Assembly: GCF_001922345.1 (NCBI RefSeq)
Contig: NZ_CP018811.1
Span: 2,976,001-3,040,000, forward strand
DNA from: Paraburkholderia sp. SOS3
GTDB lineage: Bacteria; Pseudomonadota; Gammaproteobacteria; Burkholderiales; Burkholderiaceae
DNA length: 64,000 nucleotides
Direction: 5' to 3'
The notes under the pieces are model-generated. The model was not told the origin of the DNA, made no database searches, and saw only the letters and a list, made by a program, of their open reading frames with translations. Positions 39,294 to 48,719 of this stretch are shown here, piece after piece. Each line of letters starts with the position of its first letter. The stretch's first letter is position 1. Both the position numbers and the translations under genes were made by a program.

Positions 39294-39308
39294 TAGAAAA
39301 ATCTTCTA
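39294..39308. promoter_or_regulatory. Lrp-type operator between the regulator and the thiol dioxygenase gene
   Basis: TAGAAAAATCTTCTA agrees with 13 of 15 positions of the E. coli Lrp consensus YAGHAWATTWTDCTR and is an imperfect palindrome. It lies 33 bp before the regulator start and 105 bp before the dioxygenase start, suited to control both directions. Confidence 0.65.
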
Positions 39309-39413
39309 CCCGGTGACGATCTGAGGAAATTATATGAAAACTCTTTCTCCGCGCAAACCGGTATAAATGTGGCTGTCCGATCACATCAAAACCAGCAGTC
39401 ACCGGAGTCTCCG

Positions 39414-40094
39414 ATGAGCCACTCGAACCAGCCGCTCAACGTCGATCGTCATGGCAAGCAGGCCGCGCGTCACAGCGCCGCGGCGACCCGATTGGCGCTG
39501 CCCGGCGACACCGCCGCGCGCCCCGCGAACGCCATCGAAAGGCTGCGCGCGGCGCTCGATGCCGCACTCGATCTGTGTCGCGACACAGCCGACCTCGCGC
39601 GCGATGCCCGCTTCGCACGCGCGGTGCGCACCGCGCTCGTCGAAGCCGCCGCCGATCCGCATCTGCTAACGCCCGCGCAACGCGAAGGCGCGGCGGAAAA
39701 GTATCAACGCCATCTGCTTGCCGCAGACCCGCTCGGCCGCTACGCGATTGCCTCTCTGGTGTGGATGCCGGGTCAGACGAGCCCCGTGCATGCGCACCAC
39801 ACGTGGTGCGGCTACGTCGTGCTCGATGGCACGCTCAGCGAAGCACTCTATGACTGGAACGAAGAAGAAGATTACGCCATACCGGTTCGCACGCAGGCGC
39901 GCGACCGCGGCGCCGTCTCGTACGCGCGCGCGGGACGCAGCGCTATCCATCGGCTCGGCAACGCGAGCGGCGCGCCCGCGATCTCCGTGCATGTATATGG
40001 CGTGCCCGAAGCCGAGTTCGCGACTCGGGTGAATGACGTGGTCCGCTCTGTGGCGCACACGCCAGAAAGCATGCAGCCTGCCATGCGTGCCTGA
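39414..40094 (+). CDS. Cysteine dioxygenase-family thiol dioxygenase
   Basis: 226 residues from the ATG at 39414. The cupin core holds the three iron-binding histidines: two in PVHAHHTWCGYVVLDGTLSE and the third in ISVHVYG. HRLGN is also present, as in bacterial 3-mercaptopropionate dioxygenases. The enzyme adds O2 to a thiol to give a sulfinate. Whether cysteine or 3-mercaptopropionate is preferred cannot be decided here; the R-type residues need alignment. The first 60 residues are an Ala/Arg-rich lead absent from short homologues. Confidence 0.87.
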   Translation: MSHSNQPLNVDRHGKQAARHSAAATRLALPGDTAARPANAIERLRAALDAALDLCRDTADLARDARFARAVRTALVEAAADPHLLTPAQREGAAEKYQRHLLAADPLGRYAIASLVWMPGQTSPVHAHHTWCGYVVLDGTLSEALYDWNEEEDYAIPVRTQARDRGAVSYARAGRSAIHRLGNASGAPAISVHVYGVPEAEFATRVNDVVRSVAHTPESMQPAMRA

Positions 40095-40100
40095 GCTTTT

Positions 40101-42734
40101 TTAACTCTTCCCTGATTCGCCCGCCGTCGGAATCTGCGGCGGCACCGATGCGGTCTGTCCCGTCGAGGGCGGCGCCGGACGCGGCTCGTGCGATACGTCG
40201 CGCGCCGGCGCAGCGGCCAACGCCGCACTGGCCTGGCCCGCGCCCGTTGCAGCGAATGCCGGCATCATGTCGGCAACGCTTGCCGCATTCGCTCGCGACG
40301 CGCGCGGCGCCGGCCCGCCATCGGTCTCGTGCGCCGCACGCAGCGCTTCATGATCGGCCTCGTCGACGGCAGCGTCGCGCCGCGACGTCGCAGCGTTATC
40401 GAAGAACGGCTCGCCCTGCTGATCCTGGGCACCGGTGAAAATACGCATCTGCGGAACCGGAATCTCGATACCCGCCTGATCCATCATGCGCTTGAGCCGC
40501 AGGTTGAACGCGCGCGCGACGCTCCATTGCTGCAGCGGCCGCGTCTTGATCTGTCCTTTGACGACCATCCAGTTCGGATCGAACCGGTCGAGCCCCCACA
40601 CTTCGACCGGCCCGAGCATCTCGCGCCGATAGCGGAAGTCGGCCATCAGGTCGGCACCGACCGCGCGGATCAACTGCGTCACCTCATCGACGTCGGCCGA
40701 AAACGGCACGCGCACTTCGAACACCGCATACGCAAAGTCGCGCGAGAGATTTTTCACGATCTTGATCTGCGAAAACGGAATCGCGTGAATCGCGCCCTGC
40801 CCGTCACGCAGCCGCACGGTGCGGATCGACAGGTACTCGACCGTGCCCGCATGCCCGCCGTCGACGTCGATCCAGTCGCCGACCGAAATCGTGTCCTCGA
40901 GGATGATGAAAAGCCCCGTAATCAGATCCGCGACCAGCGACTGCGCGCCGAAGCCGATCGCGAGACCGATCACACCTGCACCGGCAAGCAGCGGCGTCAC
41001 GTTGATGCCGAGATTGGCCGCGGTGACGATGCCGGCAACCGTCAGGATCAGCACGAACAGCACGTTGCGCAACAGCGGCAGCATCGTGCGCGCGCGCATG
41101 CTCGGGTTGTGCGACTTGTTGCGCGGATTGGCCGGATTGAGCGCTTCGAGAATCGCGGTGTCGACGAGAATCCACACGAGCCACGACAGGAACAGCGTGG
41201 CGACGATCGCCGTCATTGCATGGGCGATGCCGCGCGCGGTCACGCTTTCCTCGATGACGCGCGCGAGCGAGATATCCCACAGCCGCGCCGCGAGTTCGAA
41301 GTACGCAAGCCATATGACCAGCATCAGCAGCGTGCCCGCGAAACGCGTGAGCCGCGTCACATACGGCGAACGCCGGCGCCGGCGCGCGCTTTGCGGCCGC
41401 GTGATACGGATGACGATGGCCGACAGGAAAAACGCGAGCACGAGCAGCAGCGCCGTGATCACCGATATCTGCAACACGTTCTCGCCGCTGCCCATACCGC
41501 CGATCGTCGCGACCACCGACGCGATCGCAAGCACGAGCATCGGCAGATGCCATAGCGAACCGAGCACGTCGAATGCATCGGTCGCGACCTTGTGGCCATG
41601 CCGTTGCTCGTATGAGCGGTTGCAGATCAGGTGCGCGACGGGCCGGCGAAACGCGAGCGCGAAGTACGCGGTCAACGCGGCCGCCGTCATGTTCGACACG
41701 GTTGAGATCAATGCGGCGAGATTGGTGCCAAGCTGATGCGCAACCTCGTAGTTCGTGGCCGCATCGCCGAGCGCGCTGCAGATACCGATCGCAAACAGCA
41801 TCCGGCGTGCATGTTCGATCAGCAACTGCACGGCCGCGCGCCGATGTCCCGAGCCGAACAGCGAAAACATGATCAGGCAGATCGCCGAAAACACGGCGCC
41901 CGCGACGATCGCATAGGCGATCACCATCGCCAGCGTGCGGCCCAGCGCATCGGGCATCGAGCGCGCGAACATCAACGCGGCGACGAACGCCACGATCCAC
42001 GGACCGACACGGCGCAATGCGAAGATCAGCAGTTCGCGCGTCGTCGGATTCGGGTTGAGCCTGACGACGATGCCATAGCGCGCATGCAGCTTGCGCTGCA
42101 CGTAGATCAGCGCGGCCGCGCATGCGCCCCAACCCGCGAGCATCGCGAACATGTCGAGCAGAATGCGGCCGAATTTTTCGCGGCCCTGGCTCGACACGAT
42201 GGTGTAGAGCTCGTTGCCCGCCGCATTCAGACGTCCGGACCAGTAGCTGATCGGCGTACGCCCGCGATTGACGTCCGCCTCGACCGAGGCGATACCCGAA
42301 GCGATGGCGCCGAGCAGACCCGGGCCAGGCTGCGCAGGCGCGACCGGCCCGACCGTTTGCGTCGCCTCGCGCAGTTTCTTCAGTTGTGCGACGAGTGCGG
42401 TGCGCTGACGATCGTTGTCGAGCGTCGTGATGACGCTGTCGAGCGAATGATTGAGCTCGGCCTGGCTCGCGGGCGACGGCGCGGATGCGGCTGTGGCAGC
42501 CGACGCCGCGGACGCGGGCGCCGCGGTTGCGCTATTGATGAGGCTTTGCAGCGCGGGCAGCACAGGACCGCCTGCTGCATGCGCGGCACGCGGCATCAGC
42601 AGCAGACAGGCAAGCGCACAGCAGAACGAAAAGATCGCAAACGCGGAAACGGCGCGAGACAATGCAGAGTGCGCCGAACGGCCGCCGGCATTCGGCGCAG
42701 CTCGACATTCGCGTCGCGGCGGACATGACTTCAT
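40101..42734 (-). CDS. Large MscS-family mechanosensitive channel (YbiO-like)
   Basis: 877 residues from the ATG at 42734. A signal peptide (hydrophobic, ending PRAAHA, about residue 53) is followed by a periplasmic helical region, then about ten transmembrane helices from 185 on. The MscS pore helix and beta domain lie at about 565-700 (GVIGLAIGFGAQSLVADLITGLFIILEDTISVGD, then the NLSRDFAY segment). The cytoplasmic cage follows, and a Pro/Ala-rich tail of about 90 residues ends the protein. It would release solutes on hypo-osmotic shock. It ends only 6 bp from the stop of the convergent dioxygenase gene. Confidence 0.93.
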   Translation of the reverse strand: MKSCPPRRECRAAPNAGGRSAHSALSRAVSAFAIFSFCCALACLLLMPRAAHAAGGPVLPALQSLINSATAAPASAASAATAASAPSPASQAELNHSLDSVITTLDNDRQRTALVAQLKKLREATQTVGPVAPAQPGPGLLGAIASGIASVEADVNRGRTPISYWSGRLNAAGNELYTIVSSQGREKFGRILLDMFAMLAGWGACAAALIYVQRKLHARYGIVVRLNPNPTTRELLIFALRRVGPWIVAFVAALMFARSMPDALGRTLAMVIAYAIVAGAVFSAICLIMFSLFGSGHRRAAVQLLIEHARRMLFAIGICSALGDAATNYEVAHQLGTNLAALISTVSNMTAAALTAYFALAFRRPVAHLICNRSYEQRHGHKVATDAFDVLGSLWHLPMLVLAIASVVATIGGMGSGENVLQISVITALLLVLAFFLSAIVIRITRPQSARRRRRSPYVTRLTRFAGTLLMLVIWLAYFELAARLWDISLARVIEESVTARGIAHAMTAIVATLFLSWLVWILVDTAILEALNPANPRNKSHNPSMRARTMLPLLRNVLFVLILTVAGIVTAANLGINVTPLLAGAGVIGLAIGFGAQSLVADLITGLFIILEDTISVGDWIDVDGGHAGTVEYLSIRTVRLRDGQGAIHAIPFSQIKIVKNLSRDFAYAVFEVRVPFSADVDEVTQLIRAVGADLMADFRYRREMLGPVEVWGLDRFDPNWMVVKGQIKTRPLQQWSVARAFNLRLKRMMDQAGIEIPVPQMRIFTGAQDQQGEPFFDNAATSRRDAAVDEADHEALRAAHETDGGPAPRASRANAASVADMMPAFAATGAGQASAALAAAPARDVSHEPRPAPPSTGQTASVPPQIPTAGESGKS

Positions 42735-42886
42735 GACGGTCGGATGAGCTAAACGGCAGACGGCCAAGTTTAGCCGCAGTTGCACCCGGCAAGCCGCAAA
42801 CGGGCACAAGGATGCGTAACGGAATGTTAGAACGCTTGCACGGATCCGCGATACGCGTTCTGCACTGCAGCATCTGCAGACAAATC

Positions 42887-42912
42887 GAAAAGTGAAAATG
42901 AAAAGTGAAAAG
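42887..42912. repeat. 13-bp tandem duplication upstream of the MscS gene
   Basis: GAAAAGTGAAAAT and GAAAAGTGAAAAG are directly adjacent and differ at the last base. A-rich sequence here contrasts with the surrounding GC-rich DNA. Confidence 0.6.
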
Positions 42913-43021
42913 CGCCGCCAGTACGGGCCGCTAACAATGCGGCATCACCGTTCCAACGCTTTGGCACTGCACGTAGCGTTGGCACCAAAGAGGTTCTGGC
43001 GCTTCGGCATTTCACGCAACG

Positions 43022-43507
43022 CTATTTATCCATCTGCTTTTGCGCAGCGCTCGTATCGCCCGACGATGCCGCAGCGGAATTGCTGCCCGCGTTCTCGTTC
43101 GACCATTGCTGCAGTTTGCGCCCCGCGGTTTCGAGCCCCACGCCCGCGGTGCTCGCTGCTTTGGCGAGTGCCGCATTGGTTGCGCTTGCCGCATCATGCA
43201 GATTGGCTTGCGCAGTCGACGCAAGCTGGCTCGGGTCGATTTTGATGGTTGCAGCCGGATTCGATGCGTCGGACGCCGCCGTGGCGACGTTCCCCTGCAG
43301 CGCCGCACGCGCCGCGTCGGTTTGCTGGCCGACATAGCTCGCCGCCTGATCGAGTTTCTGCCCCGCCTGCTGCGCGACGCTGTTCAGCGTGCTGTTGCCC
43401 GTCTGGCCAGCCGACGCGTCGTTTTTCTGGCATGCGGCAAGACCTGCGAGCAGCATGGCGGCGAATACGGTACAGCGAGCGAGCGGATATCGGGAGAACG
43501 GGATCAT
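43022..43507 (-). CDS. Small lipoprotein with Ala-rich helical region
   Basis: 161 residues. The signal peptide ends in LAAC, so Cys29 would be lipidated. The mature part is Ala/Ser/Gln/Asn-rich, predicted largely helical (TLNSVAQQAGQKLDQAASYVGQQTDAARAALQG), and resembles apolipophorin-like or CsbD-like helical bundles only in composition. Its ATG overlaps the stop of the GNAT gene by four bases, so the two are translationally coupled. Confidence 0.8.
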   Translation of the reverse strand: MIPFSRYPLARCTVFAAMLLAGLAACQKNDASAGQTGNSTLNSVAQQAGQKLDQAASYVGQQTDAARAALQGNVATAASDASNPAATIKIDPSQLASTAQANLHDAASATNAALAKAASTAGVGLETAGRKLQQWSNENAGSNSAAASSGDTSAAQKQMDK

Positions 43508-44001
43508 TGAGGAATGTGAGCCGCGACGAGCGGCTTCTGCATGCGAAAACGCTTCAATGATACGCCGTTGCGATCGACGTCCTCCTCCGCGAGCACGTGA
43601 AACCCCGCGCGTTCGAAGCTGCGCTTCGCGCTCGCGCTCGCATGGGCGGTCAGCACGGGCGTGCCCGCCGCGCGTGCCACCGCCTCGAAACGCGCGAGCA
43701 GCGTCCATGCGATGCCCTGCCCCGCGAACGCGGGCGCCGTGTAAAGCATCGATACATGGTCGGCCGGATGCAATTGCCCGAACGCCGCGATCGTATCGCT
43801 CGATACCGCGACGAGCGTCAGGCCCTGCGCAAGACGTGCGCCGAACACGTCGAGATCATCGGCCGATGCCGCCCACGCGGCGCGGCCCGCTTCATCGTAA
43901 TGCGACGCCGCAAGCTGCATCACCGCGTCGCGAAACAGGTCGGCAAGCACGGGCGTGTCACCGGCTCGTAAAGTGCGCCATTCAATATGATTGATTGCCA
44001 T
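43504..44001 (-). CDS. GNAT-family N-acetyltransferase
   Basis: 165 residues from the ATG at 44001. The GNAT fold is shown by [29 protein letters not shown], carrying the acetyl-CoA-binding Q/R-x-x-G-x-A loop (AGQGIA), and by [16 protein letters not shown]. It is closest in type to YafP-like acetyltransferases. The substrate is unknown. The 4-bp overlap with the lipoprotein gene indicates a two-gene operon. Confidence 0.9.
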   Translation of the reverse strand: MAINHIEWRTLRAGDTPVLADLFRDAVMQLAASHYDEAGRAAWAASADDLDVFGARLAQGLTLVAVSSDTIAAFGQLHPADHVSMLYTAPAFAGQGIAWTLLARFEAVARAAGTPVLTAHASASAKRSFERAGFHVLAEEDVDRNGVSLKRFRMQKPLVAAHIPQ

Positions 44002-44096
44002 TGCTTCACCATTCGCGTTTCTGTCGCGCCCGAGTCGAGTTCGATGGAGTAGACTCGTCAGCGACCAACGTGTTCCATCCTCAACGGAGGCATTCG

Positions 44097-44678
44097 ATGG
44101 CGGCAAAAAACATCCTCTTTCTGACCGGCGACTTCGCCGAAGATTATGAAACGATGGTGCCCTTTCAGGCGCTTCGGGCAGTCGGCCATCGCGTCGATGC
44201 GGTGTGCCCCGGCAAACGCGCGGGCGAACGCGTGAAGACTGCGATTCACGACTTCGAAGGCGATCAGACTTACAGCGAGAAGCCGGGCCATCAGTTCACG
44301 TTGAATGCGACGTTCGACGAAATCGAACTCGCGAACTATGACGCACTGGCAATCGCCGGCGGGCGTGCACCCGAATACTTGCGGCTCAATTCGAAGGTGC
44401 TCGACGTCGTGCGCCATTTCGCGTCGAATGGCAAGCCGATCGCGGCGATCTGTCATGCGGCACAGCTGCTGGCCGCCGCCGACGTGATACGCGGCAAGCG
44501 CATTTCCGCGTATCCGGCCTGTGCGCCCGAGGTCGCGCTGGCCGGCGGCGAATATGCCGATATCGCGATCGATGCCGCGCATACCGATGGTCAGTTCGTT
44601 ACCGCGCCCGCATGGCCCGCACATCCGGAATGGCTGCGCCAGTTTCTCGTCGTGCTCGGCACACGCATCGAACTCTGA
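44097..44678 (+). CDS. DJ-1/PfpI family protein
   Basis: 193 residues with a GGAGG site before the ATG at 44097. The nucleophile-elbow motif [10 protein letters not shown] puts the reactive cysteine at residue 119. [16 protein letters not shown] provides the preceding loop, and the conserved acidic residue is in GDFAEDYET (Glu15). The family includes glyoxalase III-type and deglycase-like stress proteins. The precise activity is undetermined. Confidence 0.92.
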   Translation: MAAKNILFLTGDFAEDYETMVPFQALRAVGHRVDAVCPGKRAGERVKTAIHDFEGDQTYSEKPGHQFTLNATFDEIELANYDALAIAGGRAPEYLRLNSKVLDVVRHFASNGKPIAAICHAAQLLAAADVIRGKRISAYPACAPEVALAGGEYADIAIDAAHTDGQFVTAPAWPAHPEWLRQFLVVLGTRIEL

Positions 44679-44715
44679 GCGTTGTGCGCAACGCGCCGCA
44701 TAAGCATGCGGTGCG

Positions 44716-44780
44716 AGTGCGGAATCAAGTGCGGAATCAAGCGCGGAACCAAGCGCGGAACCAAGCGCGGCATCAAGCAC
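44716..44780. repeat. 12-bp tandem repeat, five units
   Basis: AGTGCGGAATCA twice, AGCGCGGAACCA twice, then AGCGCGGCATCA and a broken end (AGCAC). The order of variants suggests stepwise duplication. It lies 38 bp after the PfpI stop. Confidence 0.85.
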
Positions 44781-44888
44781 AAGCCAATGTGCGGCAATTT
44801 CGCGCAACCGCGCGCGATTGAGAGTAATCCGATGGTCTGAAGGCAAAGGCATCTCTAGAGTCGGCGGCTGACTTTTGAGGGCCTCGTG

Positions 44889-45215
44889 ATGGACCTGACC
44901 AACTGGATCATCATTCTCGCCATCGCATGGACTGCGGTGGCGTTTGTTTGCCTGCGGCCCCGCGCGGACTGGTCGATCGAAAATCTCGCGCGGCGCCGTG
45001 CCGGCACGCGCCTCATTGCGCAAGCGGTGCTGGCGGCGTGGAGCGCGGCGCTGATCGTCGTCCACGGTCTTGCGCTAGCGTGCGCGCATCGCGCCGGCGA
45101 TGCAGCGCCGCTTGCATGGCTGATCTTTGCCGCGGCACTGTGCGCGTGCGGCTCCTACTGGCTGATCCGCGGTCTGAAGCTTCTCAGGACACGCCGCCTC
45201 TTCACCTCGTGCTGA
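44889..45215 (+). CDS. Small three-helix membrane protein of unknown function
   Basis: 108 residues from the ATG at 44889 (a GTG directly upstream is an alternative). Three hydrophobic helices are visible: NWIIILAIAWTAVAFVCL, a second around LIAQAVLAAWSAALIVVHGLAL, and a third around LAWLIFAAALCACGSYWLI. The termini are basic. It is convergent with the histidine kinase gene, overlapping its 3' end by 14 bp. No family was recognised. Confidence 0.65.
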   Translation: MDLTNWIIILAIAWTAVAFVCLRPRADWSIENLARRRAGTRLIAQAVLAAWSAALIVVHGLALACAHRAGDAAPLAWLIFAAALCACGSYWLIRGLKLLRTRRLFTSC

Positions 45216-46875
45216 GCGGCCAGATCGCAAAGCCGAGGTCTTGCGTCGCACCCGCCTCCTCGGTGGTTACCTCGTCTTCCTGCGGCAAACGCGAAGCGGA
45301 ATCGGGCAGCGACAGATAAAACGTCGTGCCCACCCCCTCCATCGATTCGGCCCATACGCGCCCGCCGTGCCGCTCGACGACGCGGCGCACCATCGCAAGG
45401 CCAATGCCTTCGCCGCTGGCGATATCGCCGTGCAAGCGCTGAAACGCATTGAAAAGACGCGGCAGCGCGACCTCCGGAATACCGAGCCCGTTGTCCTTGA
45501 CATAGAAAATGCGTAACGACTGGACGCCCGGCGGCGCCGGCGCGGTGCCGATCTCGACGATGCCGTCGCGCTCCGGATGCAGATAGTTGACCGCATTGCC
45601 GATCAGATTCGCGAACACCTGTTCGAGCGCGGTCGCATCGCCCCAGACGCGCGGCAGCGTATGCACGACGATGCGTGCGCGCCGCGCGCGAATCGATACC
45701 TGCATCGCGTCGATGACCCGCTGCACGATGTCGCGCACATCGACCTGCTGCCGCCGGTACTCGACGCGCCCCACGCGCGACAGCCGGAGCAGCGCATCGA
45801 TGATGTGCGACGCGCGCAGCACCGCGGTCTGCAGAAAATGCAGCGCTTCGCTGATATCGCCATCGATGAGCTGCTCGATATGCTCGCGCTGCGCGTCCGG
45901 CAACGACGACTGACGCACCGTCTTGCGCAGGTCGTCGCAAGCGTGCAGCAATTCCTTCGAAAAGCCTTGCAGATTCACGAGCGGTGCTCGGAGATCGTGC
46001 GACACGCTATAAATGAACGTCTCGTTTTCCTGGGTCTGCTGGCGCAGCGTTTCATTCGTGCGCGCAAGCTCGCCCGCGCGCCGCGCGAGATCGAACTGGA
46101 AGCGCGCCTGCAGCCGTTCGGATTCGAGCAGACGCCGGCTCGTTTCATGGAGCGTGCGATCGAGGCGCGCAATCTCGTCGCTGCCGGTATCGAGCGGCGC
46201 AAGCGGCTCGTTGCTCGCGAGCCGGATCGCGTTATCGGACAGCAGATCGAGCCGGCCGCCTACGCCGCGAGCAAACAGCCAGCAAGCGGTCGCCACGAAC
46301 GCGAGCGAGCCGAGCACGGCCGCGACGATCAGCACCTGCTGCCGGGCGCGCGCCGCGGCGGCCACGCTCGTGCGCAACGCATCGAGCCGCCGTTCTTCGG
46401 TTTGAAAGGCGGTGACCTGCAGGCGGAAACTGTCGACGGCATCGGCGTTCGCCAGATCGCGAAAGCGCTCTATCACATCGCGCCGCCTACCGGCGCGCAT
46501 CAGGTCCTGCACACGGCTCGACCATTGACGGTATGCCTGCACCGACTGGCGCATCTGCACCGCGCGCTCCACCTGCGCCGGGTCGTTCGAAACGGTTTCG
46601 GCGAGCCGGTCGATGCGCCGGTCGATCTCGACCCACAGCGCGTCCGGCGTGCCGGCCTCGCGCGCGCCGGCGACCACCGCGCCGCGCAAGCGCAGCGAAT
46701 CGAGCAGCACCGGTTCGAGAATCGCGGTGGTCTGGTGCAACACGTCCTCGCTGTGCAGACTCCAGCGCTCCGCTTCGCGTGTGTCCGCCTGCGCCTTGAC
46801 GATGCCGGACAGCAACGCCAGCTCGATGACGGCCGGAATCGCGATCAGCAACAGCCCTTTGGTGGTCAGTCTCAT
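45202..46875 (-). CDS. CHASE3-type sensor histidine kinase
   Basis: 557 residues. One N-terminal membrane helix (5-25) and a second at about 180-203 frame a CHASE3-like extracytoplasmic sensor. A HAMP-like linker follows, then the HisKA dimerisation domain with phospho-acceptor His293 in YSVSHDLRAPL. The HATPase domain shows the N box (NLIGNAVNYLHPE), G1 (VKDNGLGI), F box and G2 (GEGIGLAMVRRVV). The arrangement resembles phytochrome-like kinases. No response regulator gene is adjacent, so its partner is elsewhere. Confidence 0.92.
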   Translation of the reverse strand: MRLTTKGLLLIAIPAVIELALLSGIVKAQADTREAERWSLHSEDVLHQTTAILEPVLLDSLRLRGAVVAGAREAGTPDALWVEIDRRIDRLAETVSNDPAQVERAVQMRQSVQAYRQWSSRVQDLMRAGRRRDVIERFRDLANADAVDSFRLQVTAFQTEERRLDALRTSVAAAARARQQVLIVAAVLGSLAFVATACWLFARGVGGRLDLLSDNAIRLASNEPLAPLDTGSDEIARLDRTLHETSRRLLESERLQARFQFDLARRAGELARTNETLRQQTQENETFIYSVSHDLRAPLVNLQGFSKELLHACDDLRKTVRQSSLPDAQREHIEQLIDGDISEALHFLQTAVLRASHIIDALLRLSRVGRVEYRRQQVDVRDIVQRVIDAMQVSIRARRARIVVHTLPRVWGDATALEQVFANLIGNAVNYLHPERDGIVEIGTAPAPPGVQSLRIFYVKDNGLGIPEVALPRLFNAFQRLHGDIASGEGIGLAMVRRVVERHGGRVWAESMEGVGTTFYLSLPDSASRLPQEDEVTTEEAGATQDLGFAIWPLSTR

Positions 46876-47237
46876 TGAAGCGCAGGCAAGATTCGAAGGC
46901 GTCGCCGGGCGGCGCGCATGGGACGGACATTATGTCGTTGTTTGAGTGGCCTGACAAAAATCGCGCGATAGGGTCGTCAAATATGCGTAGTAATAAGACT
47001 GGAAGCTTGCGCCCTCGAATAGCGCATTCGTCCGCCCGATTTTTGGGCACGAGCACATGTATGGTGCCTCTCGCCCGGCCCATTCGGCGCATGCGTTACA
47101 GCGCTTTGACCGCACGAGCGCTCGCCACCCTTCCATTTCAGTGCGTATTTGCACCTCTGAGATGCGTCGATGAACCAGATTGGCCCATTTTTTGCATTCA
47201 ATGGGCGCTTTTTGCGCAACGAAGATTTCAACGCCAG
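46876..47237. promoter_or_regulatory. Divergent region between the histidine kinase and ammonium transporter genes
   Basis: 362 bp that must carry both promoters. No NtrC-like sigma-54 site or other operator was recognised by eye. Confidence 0.4.
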
Positions 47238-48440
47238 ATGGAAAACCTCAAAACCGGCACCGACACGCTCTTTCTGCTCCTGGGTGCCGCGATGGTGCTC
47301 GCGATGCATGCGGGTTTCGCATTTCTCGAACTCGGCACCGTCCGAAAGAAAAACCAGGTCAACGCGCTCGTGAAGATTCTCGTCGACTTTGCAGTCTCGA
47401 CGATCGCGTATTTCTTCATCGGCTATACGATCGCGTATGGCGTTCAGTTCTTCGATGGCGCACAGGTGCTCGCCGCGCATAACGGCTATGCGCTCGTGCG
47501 GTTCTTCTTCCTGCTGACGTTCGCGGCTGCGATTCCCGCGATCGTGTCGGGCGGCATCGCCGAGCGGTCGAAGTTCAATCCGCAACTGTTCGCGACCTTC
47601 GTGCTCGTCGGCTTCGTCTATCCGTTTTTCGAAGGCATCGTCTGGAATGGACGCTTCGGCATCCAGGACTGGCTCGGCGCCGCGTTCGGCGCGCCGTTTC
47701 ATGACTTCGCGGGCTCGGTCGTCGTGCACGCGTTCGGCGGCTGGATCGCGTTGCCCGCCGTCATGCTGCTTGGCGCGCGGCACGGCCGCTACCATCGCGA
47801 CGGGCGCATTGCCGCGCATCCGCCGTCGAATATTCCGTTTCTCGCACTCGGCGCCTGGGTGCTGGCGGTCGGCTGGTTCGGCTTTAACGTGATGAGCGCG
47901 CAAACCATCGACAAGATCAGCGGCCTCGTCGCGGTCAACTCGCTGATGGCGATGGTCGGCGGCACGCTGACCGCGTGGATCGCGGGCCGCAACGATCCGG
48001 GCTTCACCTACAACGGGCCGCTCGCGGGACTCGTCGCCGTCTGCGCGGGCTCCGACATCATGCATCCGCTCGGCGCGCTCGTGACCGGCGCGCTCGCCGG
48101 AGCGCTCTTCGTCTATATGTTTACCTGCGTGCAAAACCGCTGGCGCATCGACGACGTGCTCGGCGTGTGGCCGCTGCACGGCTTGTGCGGCGCATGGGGC
48201 GGCATCGCGGCGGGCATCTTCGGGCTGCGCGCACTGGGCGGCCTCGGCGGCGTGTCGTTCGCCGCGCAGCTGATCGGCACGCTCGGCGCAATCGCGATCG
48301 CGTCGGCGGGCGGCGCGATCGTGTACGGCGCGATTCGCGCGACGGTCGGCCTGCGTCTTGAACAGGAAGAAGAGTTCGACGGCGCGGACCTCACGATTCA
48401 TCGCATTTCGTCGACGCCCGAACGCGAGACCATCGTGTGA
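47238..48440 (+). CDS. amt: Ammonium transporter (Amt/Rh family)
   Basis: 400 residues from the ATG at 47238 (MENLKTGTDTLFLLLGAAMVLAMHAGFAFLELGTVRKKN). Eleven transmembrane helices are expected. Amt landmarks are visible: the second-helix MVLAMHAGFAFLELG segment, DFAGSVVVHAFGGWIALPAV with the pore His, TYNGPLAGLVAVCAGSD, and LHGLCGAWGGIAAGIFG with the second twin histidine. No glnK gene lies next to it, unlike the usual glnK-amtB pairing, so regulation by PII would be by a distant copy. Confidence 0.93.
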   Translation: MENLKTGTDTLFLLLGAAMVLAMHAGFAFLELGTVRKKNQVNALVKILVDFAVSTIAYFFIGYTIAYGVQFFDGAQVLAAHNGYALVRFFFLLTFAAAIPAIVSGGIAERSKFNPQLFATFVLVGFVYPFFEGIVWNGRFGIQDWLGAAFGAPFHDFAGSVVVHAFGGWIALPAVMLLGARHGRYHRDGRIAAHPPSNIPFLALGAWVLAVGWFGFNVMSAQTIDKISGLVAVNSLMAMVGGTLTAWIAGRNDPGFTYNGPLAGLVAVCAGSDIMHPLGALVTGALAGALFVYMFTCVQNRWRIDDVLGVWPLHGLCGAWGGIAAGIFGLRALGGLGGVSFAAQLIGTLGAIAIASAGGAIVYGAIRATVGLRLEQEEEFDGADLTIHRISSTPERETIV

Positions 48441-48512
48441 TCATGGCGGCGACGCGCGCAGACCTGCCCATCGCGCCCCGTTTCGCGAACGACAGTGATA
48501 GACTTGCGCACC

Positions 48513-48560
48513 GGAGATGGCATTCTCCTTTAACCGCCCTTGTGGCTGATGATGCCTGCT
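48513..48560 (+). ncRNA. Fluoride riboswitch (crcB motif) aptamer
   Basis: The segment follows the crcB RNA consensus closely: GGAGATGGCATTCTCC (P1 hairpin with the pseudoknot strand), then TTTAACCGCC, a short stem-loop, and GGCTGATGATGCCTGC. The GGCAT of the first hairpin can pair with ATGCC near the 3' end, the pseudoknot that closes around fluoride. The next gene is crcB, 160 bp downstream, giving functional agreement. Fluoride binding is expected to switch on crcB. Confidence 0.92.
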
Positions 48561-48571
48561 TCGTCCGGCTG

Positions 48572-48602
48572 ACCGCGGACGCGGTGTCATCACGCCCGCG
48601 GT
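48572..48602 (+). promoter_or_regulatory. Hairpin just 3' of the fluoride aptamer, candidate expression platform
   Basis: ACCGCGG (48572-48578) pairs perfectly with CCGCGGT (48596-48602), with an inner GTG/CAC extension. It begins 12 bases after the aptamer. It lacks a U-tract, so it might control translation or Rho access rather than act as an intrinsic terminator. Confidence 0.5.
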
Positions 48603-48719
48603 TATCGGCGGCTCAACTGAAAGCAAGCTGCAACCCGTTTGAAATCGGCTTGCGGTTGATCTGCAGTTCACCGCCAGTCAGCCGGGTTCGTCGACGTTTC
48701 CGACCTTCCAGGCCTTTCC

